Shown here: positions 25,419 to 34,400 of the stretch, in pieces
Position numbering within the stretch: the stretch's first letter is position 1
Layout of the letters: every line of letters starts with the position of its first letter
DNA from: Flavobacteriales bacterium
Lineage (GTDB): Bacteria > Bacteroidota > Bacteroidia > Flavobacteriales_D > Parvicellaceae
DNA length: 45,973 bases
Assembly: GCA_024635865.1 (NCBI GenBank)
Contig: JAGXIB010000001.1
Coordinates: 1-45,973, forward strand
Reading direction: 5' to 3'
Program-made: the position numbers and the translations under genes
Notes under the pieces: generated by a model
Database searches by the model: none
Told to the model about the DNA's origin: nothing
The model's input: the letters and a program-made list of their open reading frames with translations, nothing else

Positions 25419-27247
25419 TGAAGTTTACTGTAGGTAGGAAAATCGGTTTAGGGTTCTTGACCATAGGACTTTTCTTAATTGTTACTTTTGGAATTACGTT
25501 ATCAGTTTTAAACGGAGCTGAAAAAACACTTAAAACCAGCATTAATAATAACAAGGAGTATACAGAGGTAGGTCAACCAACTGTAGATGAGTTAATAGAT
25601 TTAAAATTCAACCTTAGTAATAGTCTAAAATACATTCAGCACATTACTTATCAAGAAACAAAATCTGACGCAATCGAAAGAACCAATCTTGATAAAATAT
25701 TAAACGAATCTATTCCAAAAAATTTAACTCATTTAAATCAATTACAAGTTGAATGGTCAAGTAAAAAAAATAAAAAAAATCGAGAGTTATTAAACAAGCT
25801 AACAAAACAAATACAGCAAACAACTTCAAAATACTACGAAAAAATAGGTAATGTTTTAAAAGGATTTGGATATTATGATGGCTTTGAGGTCTTTGAAGCT
25901 ACAACAAATTATGAATTAGAAATAGAGCCCAGTTTACAGTTAATAATTCAAGATGTTGAGCGTTTACTCTCTATAAAGAATGAAGATTTAGCTATTCAGA
26001 AAGAACAAGGTTCTGCTTCGTTTGAAGAAACTAACCACAAGTTCACTCTTTTGTTTTGGGGAATGTTAATAGCTGGATTACTATTGTTAATTGGAACAAT
26101 AATCATTGCAACTTTTACCGCACTCAGCATTACTAAACCTGTTCAAGAATTAAAAAAGTTTTTAATTTCTCTAGGAAAAGGAGTTATTCCTGAAGCACAC
26201 ATAAAGCCTAGTAATGATGAGATAGGAGAGATGGCAGTAGCCATGAATAAACTAGTAGACGGCTTAGAACAAACTACCACTTTTGCAAATGAAGTAGGAA
26301 AAAGTAACTTTAACTACCCGTATCAACCGTTAAGTGAACACGATACTTTAGGACATGCTTTATTAGTCATGAAAGACGAACTAGCAGAAAGTGAAAGAGT
26401 ACTAGAGCAAAAAGTTGTTGAGAGAACTCAAGAAGTTGTTAGGCAAAAAGAAGAAATAGAGCATCAAAGTGAAAAAATGGAGGAGCTCTATACTGACATT
26501 ACTGCTAGTATTCGTTATGCAAAACGATTACAAGACTCTATTTTACCTCAACAACAATATATAAAATCATTACTCCCTGAATCTTTTGTGTTATTTAAAC
26601 CTAAAGACATTGTAAGTGGTGATTTTTACTGGTTTCAAGACACTCCAACTAAAGTTTTATTTTCTGCTGTGGACTGCACTGGACATGGAGTTCCTGGAGC
26701 TTTCATGAGTTTAATTGGAGCAAATGCCTTGTCTAGAATAGTCGTTGAAAACGGAGTTGAAAAGCCTTCAATTATACTTGACGAATTAAACCGTTTATCT
26801 TCCTCTGCTCTTAATAAATCAACAGGAGGAAATGAAGTGCGAGACGGAATGGATGCAGCAATATGTTCTTTTGATAAATCCACGAATAAATTAGAATATG
26901 CTGGAGCAAACAACCCACTATATTTGATTAGAAATAATGAAATCATTCAAATAAAAGCTGATAAATTTGCCATCGCTAGTTTTAATCCTGATTCAGAAAA
27001 TTATACTAATCATGAAATACAAATAGAGAAAGGAGATGTTGTTTACCTTTTCTCAGATGGATATGCAGATCAGTTTGGAGGTGAACGCGGAAAGAAATTT
27101 ATGTATCGTAAATTTAGAGAACTCTTACTAGAGATAAAAGATAAGCCTATAATTGAGCAAAAAAGTATCTTAAACTCAACGATAGAGAACTGGCGAGGCA
27201 TTCACGAACAGGTGGATGACATCTTAATTATAGGCGTTAAGTTTTAA
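25418..27247 (+). CDS. Membrane HAMP-SpoIIE/PP2C-type protein phosphatase
   Basis: A serine/threonine phosphatase of the SpoIIE/RsbU class, membrane bound with a periplasmic sensor. TM1 (about 10-31) and TM2 (210-234) flank a ~175-residue helical periplasmic domain. A HAMP domain (235-290) and a second HAMP-like stretch (290-325) lead through a coiled coil (320-362) to the PP2C domain (about 395-609). The metal-binding acids are visible: Asp402 (GDFYWF), Asp419 (AVDCTGHGVPGAFMS), Asp547 (LFSDGYADQFGG) and Asp600 (VDDILIIGV). Such enzymes usually dephosphorylate anti-sigma-factor antagonists in partner-switching pathways; no such partner is in this window. The start overlaps the TPR gene. An AT-rich gap without a clear terminator follows. 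Confidence 0.93.
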   Translation: MKFTVGRKIGLGFLTIGLFLIVTFGITLSVLNGAEKTLKTSINNNKEYTEVGQPTVDELIDLKFNLSNSLKYIQHITYQETKSDAIERTNLDKILNESIPKNLTHLNQLQVEWSSKKNKKNRELLNKLTKQIQQTTSKYYEKIGNVLKGFGYYDGFEVFEATTNYELEIEPSLQLIIQDVERLLSIKNEDLAIQKEQGSASFEETNHKFTLLFWGMLIAGLLLLIGTIIIATFTALSITKPVQELKKFLISLGKGVIPEAHIKPSNDEIGEMAVAMNKLVDGLEQTTTFANEVGKSNFNYPYQPLSEHDTLGHALLVMKDELAESERVLEQKVVERTQEVVRQKEEIEHQSEKMEELYTDITASIRYAKRLQDSILPQQQYIKSLLPESFVLFKPKDIVSGDFYWFQDTPTKVLFSAVDCTGHGVPGAFMSLIGANALSRIVVENGVEKPSIILDELNRLSSSALNKSTGGNEVRDGMDAAICSFDKSTNKLEYAGANNPLYLIRNNEIIQIKADKFAIASFNPDSENYTNHEIQIEKGDVVYLFSDGYADQFGGERGKKFMYRKFRELLLEIKDKPIIEQKSILNSTIENWRGIHEQVDDILIIGVKF

Positions 27248-27541
27248 TACTTTTAACAAAAACTCCTTTATATTCATTTCCCTCTGCGCTATCAATTGTA
27301 TTTAGTGTCAAAAACGTCATCCTTATTATAGTATAAAATCAGAATTTTAAACCGTAATAATTTGTGTTTATTTTTAAACCCTATACTACTTTAACTAAAC
27401 ATACGAAAAGTTGCGTCACTTTATCTTTAATAACGGTTTAACCACTTTAGGTGACGAAGATCAAAACATTACTGGGGTTTAAGAAAAAGTTATTGGTAAA
27501 AAAGCTTGTTAAGACAAAAAAAAATCGTCAACCTAAGAAAA

Positions 27542-30220
27542 CTACTCTCCTTGATTATCTCTAAACAAATGAAAGAATCCTTTTAATTCGACAGGGTCAA
27601 TTCCAGATAAGCGAATGGTATTCACTGTACAGACGTAATAATAAACACTACTAGGCACAGGCTCTCCAGAGTCTTGGTGTATGCCATCCCAATTGATGGC
27701 CGGGTCGGTTGTTTGATAGACTATTTGCCCCCATCGATTATAAATAGACAAATCTATACTCTCTATGTATTTGAAAGGAGTTAAAGGAGTGAAATACTCA
27801 TTCTTCCCATCATTATTAGGAGTGAAAACATTGGGTAAAAAATAAATGGGACAGTTATCAAAACAAACAACATTGCTAGAGTCACTTTCATTATTGTACA
27901 ATACAGAATCTAAGGCTGTAATAACATAGCAACCGGCTACAGAACCATTATTAGTGTGATAAAAAACGGTGTCCAACTCTGAATCTATTGTAGCTATCAA
28001 TTCCATAGAATCTCCTTCTACTGGCGTGTAGTATATATTGTATCGAGTTACATCATCAGCACAATCATTATTTGGGTTATTCCAAAACAACCTATTTTCT
28101 CCTATTTGGCAATCTCCTTCAATATTCAAAACAGGAGGGCATGGAGGCGTTTTATCAACAGGAGAGTCACAAACTTCTTGAGATAAATTTTCTATTGGAC
28201 TAATGATAGAAGGTGAAGAGTAGTAACCTATACTTTTAACGTAATAACAATAAGTTTGACCATTAACCAGACCAGTATCTGTATAAAACTGATTATTAGT
28301 TGTCCCTATTTGGGTATAAGCACCTCCGATATTAGTTCCTCTATAAACAACATAAGCTGTATCTATCCACGGAACATCCTCTGACCAATTTAACGTTATT
28401 TGGTTATCATTTGGCACTGTTGTTAAAAAAACGGAACCAGCTTTATTAGATGAGCCAACTAGGCTATCAGCTCCATTATTAGTATAAAAAAGTTCTACCC
28501 TATAAAAGTTAGGATTACTTACCGTGTTAACGTTCACATGTGTGAAAATTGTATCTGCATTAAACAGTAGCAACGATGAATTTGTTTGACCAATTAATGT
28601 TCCAATGTTATTAATAGAAGTTCCGTGATATACTTTATAAAAATATGGTCCTGGAAAAATCACAGTATCGAGTTCCGTTGGCTTAGACCAAATAATAGAG
28701 TCGACCCCAGTATTAATATCAGTATTATTGACTGTTACATGAGTCATGATGGGCACTTCTTTCTTTAACCTTGTGCACGCAGAATCAGAAGGACAGCTTT
28801 CTACTTGACCAGTGACATAAAATGCAGTGATTACATAGCAATAATCTATTCCTAGCGTTAGACTAGTGTTGTCAAAAAAAGTAGTATTGTTTACGCCAAA
28901 AACTTGTCCTACCTGAACAAAACCAACAGATTCTGGATCTGGGTTGTCGCAACAATCAGGCATTACAAAGTTGGGGTTAGTTGTTCTATAAATCCTATAG
29001 CCTTCTGCATTAGAACAAGTCGCAGGGTTCCAACTTACATTAACTCCATTTCCAAATGCAGCAGCATTAACCCCTGTTAATTTTGGAGGTATCACTCTTA
29101 TTATTGCTTGTTCGTAATCAGAAAATAAAGGATTCCCATTGTCTTGTGCAGCAAATAGAACTTGATAGGAACCAAATTTTATATGAGAACAATTAGTTGA
29201 CCAAGAAAAAGTTCCGTTTACTGGATTATTACCAAGAGTATTAAAACTTGCTGGACTAGAAGAAACAGAAAAAGGCTGTCCAGAAGCAGTTAAGTCAATT
29301 AAATCTCCATTGTTAGGATCTGTAGCATTAACATTAAATTGTATTGTCTCTCCTGCAATAACACATACAGGATCAACAGGAGTAATCACTGGTGGGTCAT
29401 TATTACAAAGATTTTGTACAGTTAGCTGAATATCTCGGTAAACATACCCCACCTGATAACCATTTCTCCACTCTGTAATTTTTAAGGTAAAATTAAACTC
29501 TCCTACTAAATGAGGACTATCCCAACACATTGTCCCTGTTGCAGGATCAACACTCATTGTACCACCACCACTATTTACCTGATTTGGAAATAAATAAACC
29601 GTTGGTGAAGGTAATGGCTCTGCATCGAGTCCTAAGGGCGCAACTAATTCATATGATAAACTATCACCATCAGGGTCAACTGCTTGAGGATTATAGCAAT
29701 ATTCTTTTCCAACACAAGCAATAGCTGGACAAGGACAATCATCAAAAACTAACGAGTTATTCGCCCCTCCCATCCCTAAAAAGGGATTAATAATCAACTT
29801 AGATTGGAGAGCAAAAACAACATTATCTGAAGTTCCCCCTCCGTTCGGATAAATATTTAAAATATTCGCATTCCGATTCGGGTCTTCAACTTCAATTAAA
29901 TAGCTGCCAGAAGTAACAAAAGTGTGTACTCCAATGTAAACATTTTTCTGATGGTCTGGAAAACCCTGAATAGAAGTTACAGGAATAACCCTTGGAATCG
30001 TATCTCCTTCCCCATCTCCATATCGAATAAAAAGCTCGGAACGATCTGCCTGAGCAGCAGCACTAATATCAGTACAAGTAGTAATAATAAAACGATAAGT
30101 TAAACCAGAAACGTGTTGATAGGTAATTTCGCCTCCTCGATTATGAGTAGCAAAAGAAATAAAAGGAATCAACCCCAGTAGAACTAATAAAATATTTCTA
30201 ATTGCTAATTTACGCATCAT
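27542..30220 (-). CDS. Secreted FN3-repeat protein with T9SS type B sorting domain, 892 aa
   Basis: A signal peptide (LLVLLGLIPFISFA) precedes an Ig/PKD-like N-terminal region (THNRGGEITYQHVSGLTYRF, FDDCPCPAIACVGKEYCYNP, PVDPVCVIAGETIQFNVNAT). Several fibronectin-type-III-like units follow, with the repeating phrase 'GYRIYRTTNPN … YCYVITAFY' and similar (about 380-790). The last ~95 residues are a gliding-motility-type C-terminal domain: FLPNVFTPNNDGKNEYF, DLSIYNRWGQIVYQT, NWDGIHQDSGEPVPSSVYYY. This is the type B signal (TIGR04131-like) that directs export by the type IX system and needs a PorP/SprF partner. A surface or released protein is therefore likely; ligand unknown. The upstream lipoprotein gene (61 bp) may be co-transcribed. 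Confidence 0.9.
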   Translation of the reverse strand: MMRKLAIRNILLVLLGLIPFISFATHNRGGEITYQHVSGLTYRFIITTCTDISAAAQADRSELFIRYGDGEGDTIPRVIPVTSIQGFPDHQKNVYIGVHTFVTSGSYLIEVEDPNRNANILNIYPNGGGTSDNVVFALQSKLIINPFLGMGGANNSLVFDDCPCPAIACVGKEYCYNPQAVDPDGDSLSYELVAPLGLDAEPLPSPTVYLFPNQVNSGGGTMSVDPATGTMCWDSPHLVGEFNFTLKITEWRNGYQVGYVYRDIQLTVQNLCNNDPPVITPVDPVCVIAGETIQFNVNATDPNNGDLIDLTASGQPFSVSSSPASFNTLGNNPVNGTFSWSTNCSHIKFGSYQVLFAAQDNGNPLFSDYEQAIIRVIPPKLTGVNAAAFGNGVNVSWNPATCSNAEGYRIYRTTNPNFVMPDCCDNPDPESVGFVQVGQVFGVNNTTFFDNTSLTLGIDYCYVITAFYVTGQVESCPSDSACTRLKKEVPIMTHVTVNNTDINTGVDSIIWSKPTELDTVIFPGPYFYKVYHGTSINNIGTLIGQTNSSLLLFNADTIFTHVNVNTVSNPNFYRVELFYTNNGADSLVGSSNKAGSVFLTTVPNDNQITLNWSEDVPWIDTAYVVYRGTNIGGAYTQIGTTNNQFYTDTGLVNGQTYCYYVKSIGYYSSPSIISPIENLSQEVCDSPVDKTPPCPPVLNIEGDCQIGENRLFWNNPNNDCADDVTRYNIYYTPVEGDSMELIATIDSELDTVFYHTNNGSVAGCYVITALDSVLYNNESDSSNVVCFDNCPIYFLPNVFTPNNDGKNEYFTPLTPFKYIESIDLSIYNRWGQIVYQTTDPAINWDGIHQDSGEPVPSSVYYYVCTVNTIRLSGIDPVELKGFFHLFRDNQGE

Positions 30221-30239
30221 ATCAACAACACTAAGTTAA

Positions 30240-30262
30240 CCTATTAGTTGCTTAACTATAGG
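30240..30262. other. Small imperfect hairpin between two minus-strand genes
   Basis: CCTAT-AGTT arms (one-base bulge) pair around GCTT between the lipoprotein gene and the 892-aa gene. There is no T-run on either side, so it is not a clear terminator; it may be a processing or stability element. Confidence 0.25.
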
Positions 30263-30281
30263 ATAAACAGTTATAAATAAT

Positions 30282-30842
30282 TTAAACTTCTTCATATTTA
30301 CTAAGTTCAGTAATAAAATCAACGATTAACTTCTGTTTTGCTTTATCGCAGTCCCTACAGTTAGAAATTGCTGCATTTGCAACACTATTAATTGTAATAT
30401 CTGATGGTAATGTAGCTAATTTAAGCCCCCTACTTAGTAAAGTCATCCAGCCCTCTATATGATCAAACCCTTCATTATTAAGAAGACTTATCAACTCATT
30501 AGGAAAATGAATAAAAAATGAAAAAACTTTACTTTCAACATAAGTTGAGTCATTTACATACACATCATCTAAAATAAGATTTAAGGCTTTTAAATACCTA
30601 GGTCTCCATAAAGAATCAATGGACTCTATGCTATCTAAAACATCAAGTTTAATTTCAAAAGAAACACTATCTTCATTACCTTCAAGAATAAATAACGAAG
30701 CTTTTCTAGCATTCATAGCTCCTTGTTTTGTTTCATAATACACTGCTCCATCTATACTTGAGAGCAACACTTCTGGCTCTTCTTCAAACAAAGAACAGCT
30801 ATGAAGAATTAAAGTTACTAAGATTAAAAGCATCCTTTTCAT
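30282..30842 (-). CDS. Hypothetical lipoprotein, 186 aa
   Basis: The start is taken at ATG 30842, which gives a compact lipoprotein signal (MKRMLLILVTLILHSC, lipobox Cys16). The longer frame to 30875 would put 11 odd residues before it. The mature protein is mixed alpha/beta and acidic, with two C-terminal cysteines in the phrase AAISNCRDCDKAKQ. No family is recognised. It lies 61 bp upstream of the T9SS FN3 protein on the same strand and diverges from the adhesin operon at 30996. Confidence 0.7.
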   Translation of the reverse strand: MKRMLLILVTLILHSCSLFEEEPEVLLSSIDGAVYYETKQGAMNARKASLFILEGNEDSVSFEIKLDVLDSIESIDSLWRPRYLKALNLILDDVYVNDSTYVESKVFSFFIHFPNELISLLNNEGFDHIEGWMTLLSRGLKLATLPSDITINSVANAAISNCRDCDKAKQKLIVDFITELSKYEEV

Positions 30843-30995
30843 ATTTTCATTCGTTTGTAAAGTATAATAGCACAATTAAAATTTTTCTTTTACTCAACTA
30901 AAAATTAAAACTTTATTTTTTTTAAATTAAGCTTAAATTTACTAAATTGTAGCGGTTTTAACTGTTAATTTATATTAAAAACTTATAGACTTACC

Positions 30996-31484
30996 ATGAA
31001 GTTATTATTACCTATTTTTATTGTTTTTACAAGTTTAGTTTCATTTTCTCAGTTAAAAGGAGAAACAGAAAAAACAATTACAACCGGGGAAACTTTGTAT
31101 TTAAAATATATAGACGCCTCTATCACACCTCCTGCTGGATATGTTTTTATGGAGGAGTTTTCTTCATTTTTAGATCAAAAAACACAAACCTCCATTAGTG
31201 TCGTAAAAGACGATAAAATGCCTTATCAAGCATTTATTGACAACATGCTAAAAAAAGACTATACCATTGGTAATGCTGAATTACTTTCGCATGATAAATT
31301 AGAAAAAGGATATTTATTTACTTTCCTATTTACAATTAATAATGCTCCAGTTGAAAGAATTGTTTATGTAACAGGAACTGAAGAGTTTTGTATTTGGGCA
31401 TCTGCTAACTACAGACAATCAGAAAAAGAAAAATACTTAAACATTCTAAAAGAAAGTCTGCTCTCTATTAAATATAAATTATGA
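30996..31484 (+). CDS. Small secreted protein at the head of the adhesin operon, 162 aa
   Basis: A signal peptide (LLLPIFIVFTSLVSFSQ) is followed by about 140 residues of alternating strands and helices (SITPPAGYVFMEEF, TQTSISVVKDDKMPY, RIVYVTGTEEFCIWASANY). No family is recognised with certainty. Its stop overlaps the start of the first SprB-repeat adhesin by 4 nt (ATGA), so it is translationally coupled to the adhesin and SprF genes. A chaperone or accessory role for adhesin export is conceivable but not shown. Confidence 0.8.
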   Translation: MKLLLPIFIVFTSLVSFSQLKGETEKTITTGETLYLKYIDASITPPAGYVFMEEFSSFLDQKTQTSISVVKDDKMPYQAFIDNMLKKDYTIGNAELLSHDKLEKGYLFTFLFTINNAPVERIVYVTGTEEFCIWASANYRQSEKEKYLNILKESLLSIKYKL

Positions 31485-34400
31485 AAAAGCTTATCTCCTT
31501 GAGTTTTTTGCTTTTTTCATTTTTCTTAAGTGTTAAAGCTCAATTAACAACATCTAGTCAGCCTGCTAACTTCAGTACTGCTAACCAAGGAATGTTTGGA
31601 CCTAACAGTACTTTTAACCTTAATTTTGAGGTGCCTATTTTTAATGTCCCATGGAATCAAACATTTGCAGATAGTTCTATCAGTTCAACTTTTGTAGGGG
31701 ATTATGGTTTTGCTATCTCTGGAGGTACTAGTGGTCACTTTGGAGCTAAATTCTACTCTAGAAATTGGTCTACTGGAGACATAAGCGTAAACTATCCAGT
31801 AAATATAAATTTAAGATACCCTTCTAATAACACTTTTGAACGGGGAGAAACCATAACTATTAGATCAGATTATACCGTTGACCCTTCTGCTCAACTTAAC
31901 ACGACTTTTCCACAAGCTGGAAATATAGGTCTTGAACTTGACTTTAGTCTTCGATTTTATTTAACCCCAATTTTATGTTTTGTAAGCTGTGGACAAGTCG
32001 GTGCTTTTGATACAGGAAATCTTTCCACTACTTTAACTATTTTTGACATATCAGCCAATCAATTTACCTACGCTTGTGTTTCCCCATCTTTAACTTGCAC
32101 CCAAGCTTTATTACCTGCTACAATTAATGCTCCTTATGGTTTGTCTGGCACATTTGACTTGCCAGATGTTCAAACCACCTCTTCAATTGGGTCAGACCAA
32201 TGCTTATATGCCTCAGGAGAAGATCAATATGCAAGTGTTCAACTAGAGTTATTTAAACTAATTGGAGGCCTTAATATTCCATACATCAGTCCAGTTTTAA
32301 ACAATCTTTCTGGAGGTGGCTGTGCTAGAGCAATTGGATCAACTTACAACATCTGCTTTAACTACACGTTATTTACCGCTTTTTTTGAAATGAATGTTCT
32401 AAATAAACAGGACTTTTCATTTTGCCCAGAAGTTTATACTTCTCTAACCTTTCCAGTTCCTGTTCAATACACGATAACTGATCCTAATGCTGGAAATTCA
32501 GTTGTCGAAGGACCAGCTCAGAGTGACTCAATAACTTTCAAAGTAGGAAACAACATCAACTTTACCTACCCTTGTAATTATGAATACATGGATATTGATC
32601 CAATACACGACATCACTAACACAATTACGAACCATACATACGATGAGTTATCATTTAATTTTACAATGGAGGCTTTTGCGGTTTCTCTTCGTTTAGACGG
32701 TTTCGGACCAGGAGAGAACAATGAAGATTCTAATGCAGTAGATTCACAGACTTGGTCTTATGGACCTTTATTTCAAAATACGATTCCTTTAGGAACTCTT
32801 CCTGCTATGGAATGGTTTAATGATTCTTGGGAACTACCAGGGTTTGATAGTATTATAGGGACTACTTTTCGTCTTATACCTAACCAATACTTAGCAAATA
32901 CTGGGGCTACATCAAATGTGGATTGTAAAGGAGAAAACAATGGTTCGTTTACTGTTAATGTAACTAATGGTTCAGCACCATACACTTATAATTGGAGTGA
33001 CGGAACCTCTAATACCTCTTCAGCTACTTCTCAAACAAATAGTAATTTTGAAGCCGGAAACCAACATGTTGTAATTGAAGATGCTAATGGCTGTATGGCA
33101 TACGCTAGTTATAATATTACTGAACCTTATGAAACTGTTCAAGTTGGATCAAGTTCTATAAAAGGAGTGAGTTGTAATGGAAATAGTAATGGTCAAATAT
33201 CCATTGCTGTATTTGGAGGAACTGCTCCATACTCTTATAACTGGAGTTCAGGTTCAGGAAGCAATACCATTAACAATATTGGTGGAGGAAATCAAAGTGT
33301 AACAATTACTGACAGTAGAGGTTGTTCAATTACTGAGAACTTTGAAGTTCCTGAACCTTTGGAACTAACAGCCACTTTCGAAGTACAAGATGTTAACTGC
33401 TTTGGAGGATCTGACGGGATAGTTGAAATATTACCAGTTGGAGGAACCGCTCCTTATTCTTATAGTTGGTCTAATGGGGCGACAACAAAAATCACAAATG
33501 ATTGGAGTGCAGGAACTCATTCAGTAACAATCTCTGATATAAAAGGGTGTAGTAATTCTGTAAGCTTTACAGTTGGACAACCTAACTCAGCCATAAGTAC
33601 TACGGGGTCAATTTCTAATGTTAATTGTTTTAATGGGAGTGACGGATCCATAAGTGCATCAACCACAGGCGGAACTGCTCCATATTCCTATCAATGGGCT
33701 GATGGTAATTTTAATGCTAATGAAAGCTATTCCAGTCAAGCTAATAACTTATATGCTAATGACTGGAATGCAATAGTAACGGACGCTAACGGCTGTATCG
33801 AAACGACGGTATTTACAGTAACACAGCCAAACTCCGAATTATTAGTAGCTATTTCACCCTCTAATGTTTCTTGTAGAAATGGAAATGACGGATTAATAGA
33901 CCTCACTGTCACAGGAGGAACACCTAGTTACTCATATAACTGGAGCAATGGTCAGTCTTCTCAAGACGCTACCAACCTTATTGCAGGTTCTTATTCTTTG
34001 AATGTAACTGATGGAAATGGATGTAGTTTTGACTCCATCATAGAAATAACTCAACCTACCAACATTCTTGAAGCTAGAATAAAAAAGAAAAATGTAACTT
34101 GTTTTGGAGATGATAATGGAGAAGCAGAAATTATTCATACAGGAGGAAACTCTCCATACAACTACTCTTGGACAACAGGAGAAACTAGCTCATTAATAAA
34201 CCAATTAGACGGAGGTAATTATACTGGAACATTAACAGACGGTAACGGATGTATTATCAATCTCCCCTTTACAATTATTGAAGCACAAGGGCCTTTAACC
34301 ATAGCAGGAACTATAGCAAACATAGACTGTAAAGGAAATAACAATGGAGTTATAAATACAACCATTACGGGAGGAACACAACCCTACAAATATGAATGGC

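Noticed and set aside
27248-27541. GCGTCAC/GTGACG inverted arms in the gap between convergent genes
   Set aside because: Arms are short with a long spacer and no T-run, so no terminator or operator can be supported; nothing else was seen in this 294-bp gap.
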